Positions 27,468 through 36,962 of a stretch of DNA of 64,000 nucleotides are shown piece after piece; position 1 is the stretch's first letter; each line of letters opens with the position of its first letter. Origin of the DNA: Tunturibacter gelidoferens (GTDB lineage Bacteria; Acidobacteriota; Terriglobia; Terriglobales; Acidobacteriaceae); the NCBI RefSeq assembly GCF_040358255.1, contig NZ_CP132938.1, forward strand, positions 3,348,001-3,412,000, given 5' to 3'. Below the pieces are notes generated by a model that searched no databases, had not been told where the DNA came from, and saw only the letters and a list, made by a program, of their open reading frames with translations. A program made the translations under genes and the position numbers.

Positions 27468-30400
27468 ATGAAGACCGAACTGCATAGGATTTTTGAACGG
27501 AGTGCACGTTATTCGATTCTGCTCCTAAGCTTTTGTGCGCTTGTATGCTGCTGCGCACGAAGCGCGATAGGTCAGGTGGATCAGGGAGCTATTACGGGGG
27601 TCGTACAAGATAGTTCAGGAGCGGCCGTTGCGGGCGCACGGGTCACGGTGACGAACGTCGACACTGGACTGGTGCTGGAGGGGTCAGCGAATAGCAGCGG
27701 TGTTTATGTCTTCTCTCCCTTGAAGATTGGCAATTACATTGTGAGTGCTACGGCGAAGGGATTTCAGACGACTAAGCAGGAGAATCTTCACCTTGATGCG
27801 CAGCAGCGGTTGAACATTGTCCTATCCCTCAAGCTTGGCTCGGTTTCCGAGGTTGTGACGGTAACCGAGGCGCCGCCTCTACTCGAGACGCAGACGAGCG
27901 GAGTCGCTCAGGTCATCAGCAGCGAGACCATCAACAATACCCCTTTGAATGGCCGCAACTTCGTATATATCGCTCAATTGACTGCTGGCGTCGCCCCTCC
28001 ACTCGGGAACACCCGAGGTTCGGGCACGGGTGACTTCGTGGCGAACGGACAGCGGGCGGAACAGAATAACTTCATCCTTGATGGAGTCGATAACAACACC
28101 AATCTTGTCGACTTTCTGAACGGATCGAGCTACATCATTCGACCTCCACCCGATGCTCTGTCGGAATTCAGCCTTCAAACGAGTAATTTCAGCGCGGAGT
28201 TTGGACATTCGGCCGGCGCGGTCCTGAGCGCGAGTATTAAGTCAGGCACGAATCAGATTCATGGAAGCGTCTGGGAGTACGTTCGCAACACAAGTTTGGA
28301 TGCGAAGAACTGGAATGCGTTGACCATCCCTCCGTACCATGAGAATCAATTTGGAGCTACGCTAGGCTTTCCGATTATAAGAAACCGACTCTTCTACTTC
28401 GGCGATACCGAGGCTAATCGCATCGCCTACAGCAATCCGGGCACATACAGTGTGCCTACTGCGCTTATGAGGCAAGGGAATTTTTCTGAACTGCTCAACG
28501 CGGGTCTTAACGGTCAGAGTGTTCAGCTCTATCAGCCGAATTCAGGCGGGGGCGCATCCAACAAGTTATCGTGCAACGGCGAGAACAATGTTTTTTGTAC
28601 CAACCAGATCAACATGGTTGCCCAAAATATTCTTAAGCTTTATCCATTGCCAAATGCTAACGGTGGGAAGACATTCAACAATTACGTTGTCAATGTGCCC
28701 ACCCACAACAACACGTTTCAGTGGGACCAGCGGCTAGATTGGAACATCAGCGCAAAAGACCAGGCTTATGTTCGATACAGCTATGTGCATCAGATCGCTC
28801 AGAACGGTCTTCCGCTTGGCGATCCACTGGACGGAAGCGGATACGGCGGTGAATACGACGTTAACCTAGCCCAGAACTTTGTAGGGAGCGAGACTCATAT
28901 CTTCAGTTCGACTCTCACCAACGAGTTCCGATTCAGTTTCAATGCAGGCAGATTCTCTTTCCTGCAGCCCAATGCGAATGTCGACCTGTCGCCTACTCTC
29001 GGCCTGGGGGGCATACCCTTCACGCCGAATGAAGGTGGGCTTCCATTGGGGATAGTCTACGGCATTGCCAACTGGGGCTCGCAGGGCACATCAAATGAAT
29101 CACAGAACGTCTATCAGATACTGGATAACGTATCGAAGACGCTGGGAAATCACTCATTGAAGGCCGGCGTTTCTTTCCAGGCCATCCGCTTCTTCTATCG
29201 GTATGCGCCTTCCAATCTCGGCAATTATTACTTCACGGGGCTATATACGAGCGACCCTACAGTGAGTGCCACGACGGGTTCCGGCGTCGCAGACTTTCTC
29301 GCGGATCAGATGAATACCGGCGCGATCTCGAGTGCACCGAATGTGAATGACGCCCAATGGTACGACTCAGTGTATTTTCAGGACGACTGGAAGGTGTCAC
29401 CGCGGCTTACACTTAATTTAGGCGTACGCTACGACTATTACGAGCCATTCAAAGAGAATTCGGGAAGTCAGGAAAATTTCATTCCCGACGTCAACTCGCT
29501 CGGAATTGGAACCGGCTCTGGCACTGTCATTTTCCCGAAGAAGATTCAGGACACGGTCGCTCTCGGTAGCGTCTTTCCGGGGATTTTGGCCAAGGATCAT
29601 ATCGGGATCCAATACGTCGATAACCAACGCCTCACAAGTGCACAGCTGAGTAACTTTGCGCCACGTGTGGGTGTAGCTTACCAACTGGATCCTCAAACGG
29701 TAGTTCGAGCCGCTTACGGGATCTTCTACGGAGGATTGGAGAGCAACGGCGGTACAAATATCGGCGATAACTTTCCCTTCCGTGGCCAGATCAACATCAA
29801 CCCAAAATCCTGTTCTCTGGGGAATTGCCCCTCGAATGGGATCACTTTGGAGTCTGGAATGTCGGCTTACCTGGGCAATGGCATTTTGAATGCAGTCAGT
29901 AGTCCTGGTTTCCACGCTGTCGACAGCCAGATCAAGACGCCCTATACGATGAATTACAACTTGTCGTTTCAACGTCAGCTGACTCCCAATCTCGCGGCGA
30001 CGATCAGTTACGTCGGCAATTCCTCACGCCATCTGGGAACGTACGCCGACCCGAATGCAGTTCGCGCTCTCTATCCTGCGGGGACCAGCACTCAGCAATT
30101 CCAGCCGTTCCCGGATCTGGGTGGTATAGGCACCATCCATTACGGTGGTGTAAGTACGTACAACTCGCTACAAGCTAAGGCTGAGAAACGAACGTCACAT
30201 GGCCTGAGCTTTCTCGCCACATACACTTGGGCTCATGCGATGGATGACACCGGCTCCGCTGGTGGCCTCTCAACCGGAATCGGCGATCGGCAAAGGGCTC
30301 TCATTCCGCTCATTGATGAATTGACGAACTCGGTCTACGACATTCGCAATCGCTTCACGTTGAACGGCAACTATATCTTTCCTTTCGGTAAAGGGCGTAC

Positions 30401-30992
30401 CTATTTGAACCACTCTGAGTGGGTCGACCTGATAGCGGGCGGATGGGCCTCGAGTCTGACGTGGGTGTCTCAGAGTGGGACTCCTTTCACGGTTGACGCG
30501 AACAACTCAGGAGCTGCTGGAGCGACCGACAACAGGAGAGCGAACGTGGTGCGCGATGCATTCTCCACTGGAGGTTCGCCCGACCCATCGAATACTTCGC
30601 TAACACCTGCTGACTGCCCGACGTCGGTGAGAAATCGTACGAACTGGTACAACCCATGTGCCTTTGCCAACCCCCTGCCCGGTAACTTGATCACTACACC
30701 GGTGACCGATACTGCGACTGCGATCGAGTATTTAGGGGGGAAGTCCAACCAGATCTACGGGCCTGGATACTATGGCGTAAATATGTCTCTCTTCAAAAAC
30801 TTTACAACGTGGCGTGAACAGTACCTTCAGTTCCGTGCCGATGGTTTCAACGTGTTGAATCACCCTACGTTGGCTAATCCATCTACCTACAACATCAATT
30901 CCAATGGAGGCAATATAACGGGTCCAAAATCGTTCCAAAACAATACACCGGACGCCCGCTTCTTCCAGCTGTCATTGAAGTACGCCTTCTAG
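27468..30992 (+). CDS. TonB-dependent receptor, Oar/carboxypeptidase-regulatory type
   Basis: ATG 27468 follows AGAAAGGA at good spacing. The 1174-residue protein has a signal peptide (about residues 1-35, ending ARSAIGQ), then an Ig-like carboxypeptidase-regulatory domain (about 38-120, GAITGVVQDSSGAAVAGA), a plug domain (about 125-240, with TPLNGRNFVYIAQL and LDGVDNNTN), and a long beta-barrel ending in aromatic FFQLSLKYAF. Such receptors import large ligands through the outer membrane using TonB energy and are expanded in Acidobacteria. No SusD-like partner is present. Its position behind the shared operator indicates uptake of the galactoside-containing oligosaccharide degraded by this locus. 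Confidence 0.9.
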   Translation: MKTELHRIFERSARYSILLLSFCALVCCCARSAIGQVDQGAITGVVQDSSGAAVAGARVTVTNVDTGLVLEGSANSSGVYVFSPLKIGNYIVSATAKGFQTTKQENLHLDAQQRLNIVLSLKLGSVSEVVTVTEAPPLLETQTSGVAQVISSETINNTPLNGRNFVYIAQLTAGVAPPLGNTRGSGTGDFVANGQRAEQNNFILDGVDNNTNLVDFLNGSSYIIRPPPDALSEFSLQTSNFSAEFGHSAGAVLSASIKSGTNQIHGSVWEYVRNTSLDAKNWNALTIPPYHENQFGATLGFPIIRNRLFYFGDTEANRIAYSNPGTYSVPTALMRQGNFSELLNAGLNGQSVQLYQPNSGGGASNKLSCNGENNVFCTNQINMVAQNILKLYPLPNANGGKTFNNYVVNVPTHNNTFQWDQRLDWNISAKDQAYVRYSYVHQIAQNGLPLGDPLDGSGYGGEYDVNLAQNFVGSETHIFSSTLTNEFRFSFNAGRFSFLQPNANVDLSPTLGLGGIPFTPNEGGLPLGIVYGIANWGSQGTSNESQNVYQILDNVSKTLGNHSLKAGVSFQAIRFFYRYAPSNLGNYYFTGLYTSDPTVSATTGSGVADFLADQMNTGAISSAPNVNDAQWYDSVYFQDDWKVSPRLTLNLGVRYDYYEPFKENSGSQENFIPDVNSLGIGTGSGTVIFPKKIQDTVALGSVFPGILAKDHIGIQYVDNQRLTSAQLSNFAPRVGVAYQLDPQTVVRAAYGIFYGGLESNGGTNIGDNFPFRGQININPKSCSLGNCPSNGITLESGMSAYLGNGILNAVSSPGFHAVDSQIKTPYTMNYNLSFQRQLTPNLAATISYVGNSSRHLGTYADPNAVRALYPAGTSTQQFQPFPDLGGIGTIHYGGVSTYNSLQAKAEKRTSHGLSFLATYTWAHAMDDTGSAGGLSTGIGDRQRALIPLIDELTNSVYDIRNRFTLNGNYIFPFGKGRTYLNHSEWVDLIAGGWASSLTWVSQSGTPFTVDANNSGAAGATDNRRANVVRDAFSTGGSPDPSNTSLTPADCPTSVRNRTNWYNPCAFANPLPGNLITTPVTDTATAIEYLGGKSNQIYGPGYYGVNMSLFKNFTTWREQYLQFRADGFNVLNHPTLANPSTYNINSNGGNITGPKSFQNNTPDARFFQLSLKYAF

Positions 30993-31030
30993 GCTCATTG
31001 CGGCGTGGCTCGTAAATCCAGTTTCCAAAC

Positions 31031-31065
31031 GGTGAATGAAGCTACAACTTGTAGCTTCATTCACC
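31031..31065 (+). terminator. Long perfect hairpin after the TonB receptor gene
   Basis: Arms GGTGAATGAAGCTACAA and TTGTAGCTTCATTCACC are exact complements of 17 bases separated by one base, so the real loop would be a few bases wider. It lies 39 bases after the receptor stop. There is no T-run, so it may be a weak terminator or an mRNA-stabilising structure rather than a classical intrinsic terminator. Confidence 0.6.
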
Positions 31066-31087
31066 TTGATTCACCTCAACGACTGTA

Positions 31088-33151
31088 ATGCGATTGAGCT
31101 CGATACCTAAAGCGATCTCGTCTTTTCTGGAAAGGCTATTCCCTATGCGTCGGTGCTTGAGCGGGCCTCTCGTTTTGTCAGCTCTAATGTTGATTTGCAA
31201 TCTTGAAGGATTTGCGGACCCAGACCCGGTTATTCTTTCTTCTCCCGATCAACAGCTCATCATTCGGTTCGCGACGGTTGCCGAAAACGAATCAAGTGGA
31301 TCAGGTGGCAAGCTCGTTTACTCTGTAGACTTTCACGGAAAACACGTAATTGATGCATCCTCACTTGCTCTGGAACTGTCAGGCCAGCCTACTCTGGGAA
31401 GCAACATGGAGATCTCCGAAAGCACTCCCGCAAAGGGGAGTGATGACTACAACCTGATCGGAGGAAAGGTCAGCAACGTTCACGATCTATATAACAGTGT
31501 GCAATTGCGTGCCGTCGAAAGGAGCGAACCGAAGAGGTCGCTCGTGATTGAGGCGCGAGCCTATAACGATGGAATTGCTTTTCGGTATGTCCTACCTGAG
31601 CAAGACGCGATGAAGGACCTTCGTCTGAAACAGGAGGACACCGAGTTTCGCGTTAGTACCGATGCCACGACCTGGGCGCTTGCGCTCCCTAACTATCGCA
31701 GTAGTTATGAGAGCGAATACGTGAAGTTGCCCACTACAGCCTTTAGTAATCAGGGAGGGGTATCAAGTAGTTTTCTGATCGGCATGCCGTTGCTTATGCA
31801 TCTGCCTGGTGTGGCCTGGGTAACGTTAACTGAGGCAGATCTTGAAGGCAATCCCGGGATGTACGTCACGAATCCTTCCGGAAATTGGGCAGGCCATTGG
31901 TTTGTCTCAAAACTCTCACCGCGGTTCGATGATCCAGGCTTAGCGCTCACAACGACCTTGCCACATCACTCTGCGTGGCGCGTTCTGCTGGTTGCGGACA
32001 AGCCTGGCAAGCTCATGGAGTCTAATGTCATCTCGGACTTGAACCCACCGAGTCGAGTGCAGGATACGAGCTGGATTCACCCTGGAAAAGCGTCCTGGAA
32101 TTGGTGGGCGGGCGACATCGGACCGGATGGAAAGTCGGCATATACTACGAAAAACATGGAGTACTACGTAGATTTTGCTGCACAGTCGGGCTTTCCTTAC
32201 ATGCTGCTCGACGCAGGTTGGGCCGATGGGCGCGACATCACCAAGCAGCGCGGTAACGTCGATGTACCCGAATTGGTGCGCTACGCCGCGGCCAAGCAAG
32301 TCAAGGTTTGGATCTGGCTCTACTCCACCTCGGTGATGGATCAAATGAAGGAAGCGTTCCCGCTTTTTGAGAGCTGGGGGGTCGCTGGCGTCAAGATCGA
32401 TTTCATTAATCGCGACGATCAGGATGGAATAAAGTTCTACTATGACGTTGCTCGCGAAGCCGCGGAACATCACCTCATGGTGGACTTCCATGGAGCCAGC
32501 AAGCCCTGGGGCATCGAAAGAACCTATCCGAACGTGCTTAGCTATGAAGCCGTCTTGGGAGCGGAGAACAACAAAGTCGGCAGACGCGATAGTCCCGTAG
32601 ATCGAACCGTCTTTCCATTTACCCGCATGGTTGCCGGTCCCTTGGATTACACACCTGGCGGGTTCACTAATGCCACAGAAGACGATTTTGTTGCCCGCGA
32701 TCAGAGCCCTATGGTGATGGGCACTCGAGCGCAGCAGCTTGCGCTTTATGTCGTCTTCCAGACTCCATTTCAAATGGTGTCGGACCGACCTCAGGCTTAC
32801 GCTGATCAGCCTGCTTTTCAGTTTATTCGCGATGTTCCGACGCAATGGGACTCGATGTACGTTCTCAATGGCGAACCAGGAGAGTTCGTGACAATCGCTC
32901 GGAATCACGGGAACGAATGGTATCTCGGCAGCATTACCAACTGGACTCCACGCGACCTTCATGTGCCCCTAAACTTTCTCGGTAACGGACGATACATCGC
33001 CGAGATCTATCAGGATGGGGCCGATGCAGGGGATCATCCCGAGCATGTCACGATCAAAAAACAGATCGTGGACAGAACGGAGCAGCTGACCTTGCACTTG
33101 GCCGCGGGAGGAGGATGCGCGATTCGGTTCATTCCCAAGAGCAAGAAATAG
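31088..33151 (+). CDS. GH97 family alpha-glycosidase (likely alpha-galactosidase)
   Basis: The 687-residue protein has a signal peptide, either from ATG 31088 or more neatly from ATG 31145 (MRRCLSGPLVLSALML, ending EGFA). GH97 layout is visible: an N-terminal beta-sandwich (about 45-300), a catalytic barrel (about 310-570) beginning PGKASWNWWAGD, with LLDAGWADG, VWIWLYST and GVKIDFINRDDQD, then MVDFHGASKP and a C-terminal beta domain. In GH97 the aspartate in KIDF marks the retaining branch, typically alpha-galactosidases, whereas inverting alpha-glucosidases have glutamates. This agrees with the GH27 and GH36 neighbours. Activity on alpha-galactose is a family-level prediction. Confidence 0.88.
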   Translation: MRLSSIPKAISSFLERLFPMRRCLSGPLVLSALMLICNLEGFADPDPVILSSPDQQLIIRFATVAENESSGSGGKLVYSVDFHGKHVIDASSLALELSGQPTLGSNMEISESTPAKGSDDYNLIGGKVSNVHDLYNSVQLRAVERSEPKRSLVIEARAYNDGIAFRYVLPEQDAMKDLRLKQEDTEFRVSTDATTWALALPNYRSSYESEYVKLPTTAFSNQGGVSSSFLIGMPLLMHLPGVAWVTLTEADLEGNPGMYVTNPSGNWAGHWFVSKLSPRFDDPGLALTTTLPHHSAWRVLLVADKPGKLMESNVISDLNPPSRVQDTSWIHPGKASWNWWAGDIGPDGKSAYTTKNMEYYVDFAAQSGFPYMLLDAGWADGRDITKQRGNVDVPELVRYAAAKQVKVWIWLYSTSVMDQMKEAFPLFESWGVAGVKIDFINRDDQDGIKFYYDVAREAAEHHLMVDFHGASKPWGIERTYPNVLSYEAVLGAENNKVGRRDSPVDRTVFPFTRMVAGPLDYTPGGFTNATEDDFVARDQSPMVMGTRAQQLALYVVFQTPFQMVSDRPQAYADQPAFQFIRDVPTQWDSMYVLNGEPGEFVTIARNHGNEWYLGSITNWTPRDLHVPLNFLGNGRYIAEIYQDGADAGDHPEHVTIKKQIVDRTEQLTLHLAAGGGCAIRFIPKSKK

Positions 33152-33190
33152 AGGGGCTGGTCCAGCGGAAATTCGGCGGCTTACACGGGC

Positions 33191-34270
33191 CTAAGACTGC
33201 GACGTGTCCGTCAGGTCGTCCAAGCGGTCAGTGAAGAGAGGAAGGTTGCTGCGAAAAATAATATGCGGTGCGAGGCGGATCATAGGAGAGGCCTTCTTCT
33301 CTTCGAGAAGATAGGCGACGAGGCTTTCAAACGCAACCTTTCCTTGAGTGAAAGGACGTTGATAGAGCGTTGCGAGAATTTTGCCCGTCTCGATCAGAGG
33401 GACCAACTCTTGGAACAGATCGGTAGTGACGACTTGAATCTTCCCAAGCAGGCCTTCCTCTTCAAGCGCCTGGAGAACCGGAATGCTGTTCGCTGTGCTG
33501 ATATACAGGCCTTGCGGCTTCGTTTCACCGCGGAGCAGAGCGATTGTTTGGCGATACGCTTCCTTGGGACGTTCATGCGACTCGACCGCCGGAAGCAAGC
33601 TGAGATGAGGAGCAAGCATGGCAAGAGTAGCCGCGAAGCCGCGAAGTTTGTCCGCGTGATCGAGAGTCGTGAGTTCGCCAGTGATGGTCGCCACATGCGC
33701 TTTCCGCGCGAGCTTATGAGCCAGAAGTTCCGCCGCCAACGCACCGCTGGTATAGGCGTGCGCAGAAACGAGACCGATCCGCTCGCTGGAGGGTGCATCG
33801 CTGGCGACACAGAGCATCGCGGTGCCATGCGCGGTCAAGCGATTGATGATCGAATCAAGTTTCCTCGGATTTCCAGGGGTAAAGATGATGCCGTCGCATT
33901 TCTCCTTCAGCTTGGTCTCGAGCAACTCGCCGTCTCCCTGTCCCAAACGCGGATACTCATGAAAGGTGACTTTGACGCGCATTCCGACGGTGGCTTCTGC
34001 AGCGGAGCGTATCCCCGCGCGCAAAGGATCGAAGAAATGGGAGATCTGCTTGGGAAGAACGACTGCAATTTCGATCGTGCGGTTGAGCTTCAGCGCCTGC
34101 GCGGCAAGATTGGGTTTATAGCCCAACTTCTCCGCCGTCTCAAGCACACGGGCCTTGGTCTTCAAACTGACGCCAGTACGGTTATGCAGGACTCGATCGA
34201 CCGTGCCAATCGAGATCCCGAGTGCTCGAGCTATGTCTTTGATTCCGGCAGATCTGGGTGTGCTATTCAT
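33191..34270 (-). CDS. LacI/GalR-family transcriptional regulator
   Basis: The preferred start ATG 34270 places the helix-turn-helix at residues 9-30 (IKDIARALGISIGTVDRVLH), as usual for the family; in-frame starts at 34306 and 34333 would add an atypical tail. The hinge KLGYKPNLAAQALK follows, and residues about 65-350 form a periplasmic-binding-protein-like sensor domain. IGTVDRVL in place of the common SxxTVSRVL puts it near the subgroup that often senses sugars or sugar alcohols. It lies inside the galactoside locus and is the only LacI protein in the window, so it is the natural candidate to bind the GGTAACGT boxes. At 359 residues it is slightly longer than typical members. Confidence 0.9.
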   Translation of the reverse strand: MNSTPRSAGIKDIARALGISIGTVDRVLHNRTGVSLKTKARVLETAEKLGYKPNLAAQALKLNRTIEIAVVLPKQISHFFDPLRAGIRSAAEATVGMRVKVTFHEYPRLGQGDGELLETKLKEKCDGIIFTPGNPRKLDSIINRLTAHGTAMLCVASDAPSSERIGLVSAHAYTSGALAAELLAHKLARKAHVATITGELTTLDHADKLRGFAATLAMLAPHLSLLPAVESHERPKEAYRQTIALLRGETKPQGLYISTANSIPVLQALEEEGLLGKIQVVTTDLFQELVPLIETGKILATLYQRPFTQGKVAFESLVAYLLEEKKASPMIRLAPHIIFRSNLPLFTDRLDDLTDTSQS

Positions 34271-34436
34271 CGGGTCAGAAGTTGTGCCACAAAGCACAAG
34301 ACTCATGTTACGGTGGTTTCGCATCCGCCGCACAAGCCTTTTGTTTTACTTTTATGCCGAGGCTGCCGAGACGTACGTGGTCAGTCAATCCCACAAACGA
34401 TGAGAGGCATCGAATCTGCCGGTTTTGATCGAGCAG

Positions 34437-36929
34437 ATGACCGTAGATATTGCCCTCTCCCAGCGGGCAGGGACTTTAGTGGCTCTGCAGAGGGTGTCTG
34501 TGTCTCCTACTAGGCGGGAATTTGTTCGGGCCGGTCTGGCTCTCGCTGCCGTTCCGGTCAACGCACGCCTTGCACTCGGAGAGGAGGCGGGGGCTGACCA
34601 GGTTCTTTGGTACCGCGGCGAAGCGAGGCGTTGGCTCGAGGCCCTTCCTATAGGGAATGGAAGGATCGGCGGGATGGTCTACGGGGGCGTCACGAGGGAG
34701 CGGATCGCCTTGACTGAGTCAACGGTTTGGTCCGGCGCGCCAGGCGTATCCGATATCAATCCAGGAGGAGCGTCGCATCTCGATAAGATGCGCTCCCTCC
34801 TCTTTCAAGGAGATTATGTTCAGGCACGAAAGCTCTGTGAAGAATGTCTTCTCAGTCACCCAACTTCATTTGGCACAAACCTACCGCTGCTCGATCTGGT
34901 TTTAGAATTGACTCATCGCGGTGACCCAAGCCAGTACCGGCGGACCCTCGATCTGGACGAGGGAGTTGCTCGTGTAGAGTATCGGGCCGACGGGAATCGC
35001 TTTACGCGAGAGGTGTTCTCTTCAAATCCAGATGGTGTACTTGTCGTTAACCTGCGAAGCGATACCCCTGGGCATGTCAGCCTCAAAATGATCTTCGAGA
35101 GTATCAAATTACCAGGAAAGATCGTTCGGTTCGGATCTGACACTCTTATTTTTCGAGGACATGCATTCGAATCGATGCACAGTGATGGGAAGCAGGGCGT
35201 TGAAGTGGAGTGCAGCGCCCGTCTATTCCACGTGGGGGGAGTGATTACGAGCGGGGAAGAGCATCTGCAGATCAATAATGCAGATGCGGTGACGTTAATT
35301 GTCACGATTGCCACCAGCTACGGTGGTCACGTTCCGGAGATGGACTGCGCTAAGGCATTACAAGGCACGACTTCAAAGAGTTACGCTGAGCTTCGTCGAA
35401 ACCATATCGCGGACCATCAAACCCTGTTCCGTCGTGTTCAGATCGATCTCGGATCTCGAGCGGGAGCTAAAAGGATTCCAACCGACCAAAGGCGACGGTC
35501 GTTGGAGGCAGGAGTCAGTGATCCTGGATTGTGTGCGCTTTTCTTTCAGTACGGTCGTTACCTGACAATCGCCGGTTCGCGAGCGAATTCACCTCTTCCA
35601 CTTGCATTGCAGGGAATCTGGAACGATGGACTTGCTTCGAGTATGGGTTGGACCGACGACTTTCATTTGGACATCAATACCGAGCAAAATTATTGGCTAG
35701 CCGAGGTTGGCAACCTCACGGACTCACAGCTTCCACTCTTCACTCTGATCGAGCAAATGATTGGTTCAGGCAGGCGCACTGCGCGGAGTCTCTACGGTGT
35801 GCGCGGGTGGGTCAGCCATGTGGTCACAAATCCGTGGGTCTATACGGCACCTGGCTGGGGGTTGGGATGGGGAATCTTCGTCACCTCTGGCATCTGGATA
35901 TCGCTCCAGATGTGGGAGCACTTCCGTTTTACGCAGGATATAGAGTTCCTTCGCGAACGCGTGTATCCAGTATTGAAAGAGGCTGCTGAGTTCTTCATTG
36001 CATATATGGTGGAGCATCCGAAACATGGATGGCTGGTCACTGGGCCATCCGACTCACCGGAGAATTGGTTTCGCACTACCTCTGGTGCCGAATGCAGCGA
36101 ATCGATGGGACCTACGTGTGACCGTGTCCTCGTTTATGCGCTCTTTAGTATCTGTCTGGAAATTCAGGGGAGGCTCGCAATCGACTCTAGCTTCGGCAGC
36201 GAGCTTCGACGGGCGCGAGAGAAGCTTCCCCCATTCCAGATTGGGCGTCACGGCCAGTTGCAGGAATGGTTGGAGGACTTCGAAGAAGCTCAGCCGAATC
36301 ATCGGCACACCTCACACCTAATCGCCCTCTATCCGGAGAATCAAATCTCCCCAGAAAAGACTCCTGAGCTCGCCAACGCTGCGCGCGTCACACTAAAGCG
36401 GCGTATCAATCAACCGGATTGGGAAGATACAGAGTGGAGCCGCGCCAATCTCGTGAATTACTACGCCAGACTCTGGGATGGAGAGGCGGCACACCGTCAC
36501 CTGGTCGGCCTCATCGGCAAAGCGACCGAAGACAATCTCTTAACTTACTCACGCGGTGGCGTTGCTGGCGCGACGCAAAATATCTTCGCGGTCGATGGCA
36601 ATACCGCTGGAGCTGCCGGTCTTGCCGAGATGCTGCTGCAATCGCAGGGTGACTTCCTGCACCTCTTACCGGCCCTGCCGGTAGCATGGTCGGACGGGCG
36701 GGTAAGCGGACTTTGTGCTCGGGGTGGCTTTCAGGTCGACATGCGCTGGCGTTCAAAGCGACTGATCTCTGCGACGATTTCGAGCAAACGCGGTGGGACT
36801 TGCAACGTTCGTTACAGAAGTACTGTGCTATCGATTCGGGTAGAGCGGGGCGGTAAAGTGTGCTTGACGGAGATGTCCTTCCGAAGCAAAGAGAGTGTAG
36901 GAACACACGAACCGATTGTGTCTTTGTAA
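34437..36929 (+). CDS. GH95 family glycosidase with Tat-type signal
   Basis: The roughly 830-residue product has a twin-arginine signal (PTRREFVRAGLALAAVP), so it is exported folded. The true start may be GTG 34494 or 34500, just before this signal. The GH95 N-terminal domain is clear from WLEALPIGNGRIGGMVYGG and LTESTVWSGAP. The (alpha/alpha)6 barrel has LQGIWNDGL, DINTEQNYW, NPWVYTAPGWG, GPSDSPEN and NHRHTSHLIALYP. GH95 enzymes are mainly inverting alpha-L-fucosidases, with some alpha-L-galactosidases. With GH27, GH36 and GH97 it suggests a substrate such as fucosylated or galactosylated hemicellulose, or an alpha-L-galactose-containing glycan. The exact sugar cannot be decided from sequence. 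Confidence 0.88.
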   Translation: MTVDIALSQRAGTLVALQRVSVSPTRREFVRAGLALAAVPVNARLALGEEAGADQVLWYRGEARRWLEALPIGNGRIGGMVYGGVTRERIALTESTVWSGAPGVSDINPGGASHLDKMRSLLFQGDYVQARKLCEECLLSHPTSFGTNLPLLDLVLELTHRGDPSQYRRTLDLDEGVARVEYRADGNRFTREVFSSNPDGVLVVNLRSDTPGHVSLKMIFESIKLPGKIVRFGSDTLIFRGHAFESMHSDGKQGVEVECSARLFHVGGVITSGEEHLQINNADAVTLIVTIATSYGGHVPEMDCAKALQGTTSKSYAELRRNHIADHQTLFRRVQIDLGSRAGAKRIPTDQRRRSLEAGVSDPGLCALFFQYGRYLTIAGSRANSPLPLALQGIWNDGLASSMGWTDDFHLDINTEQNYWLAEVGNLTDSQLPLFTLIEQMIGSGRRTARSLYGVRGWVSHVVTNPWVYTAPGWGLGWGIFVTSGIWISLQMWEHFRFTQDIEFLRERVYPVLKEAAEFFIAYMVEHPKHGWLVTGPSDSPENWFRTTSGAECSESMGPTCDRVLVYALFSICLEIQGRLAIDSSFGSELRRAREKLPPFQIGRHGQLQEWLEDFEEAQPNHRHTSHLIALYPENQISPEKTPELANAARVTLKRRINQPDWEDTEWSRANLVNYYARLWDGEAAHRHLVGLIGKATEDNLLTYSRGGVAGATQNIFAVDGNTAGAAGLAEMLLQSQGDFLHLLPALPVAWSDGRVSGLCARGGFQVDMRWRSKRLISATISSKRGGTCNVRYRSTVLSIRVERGGKVCLTEMSFRSKESVGTHEPIVSL

Positions 36930-36962
36930 TACAACTGATCAAACCATTGGATGGAGCGACGA

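Noticed and set aside
31940..32962. 340-codon minus-strand frame opposite the GH97 gene
   Set aside because: The plus strand has a convincing GH97 barrel; the antisense product is basic and Cys/His-rich, without domain pattern or ribosome site.
33263..34513. Long open frame of 416 codons opposite the LacI regulator
   Set aside because: It is the antisense of a clear LacI gene; the translation has no family motif and the frame merely mirrors codon bias of the real gene.
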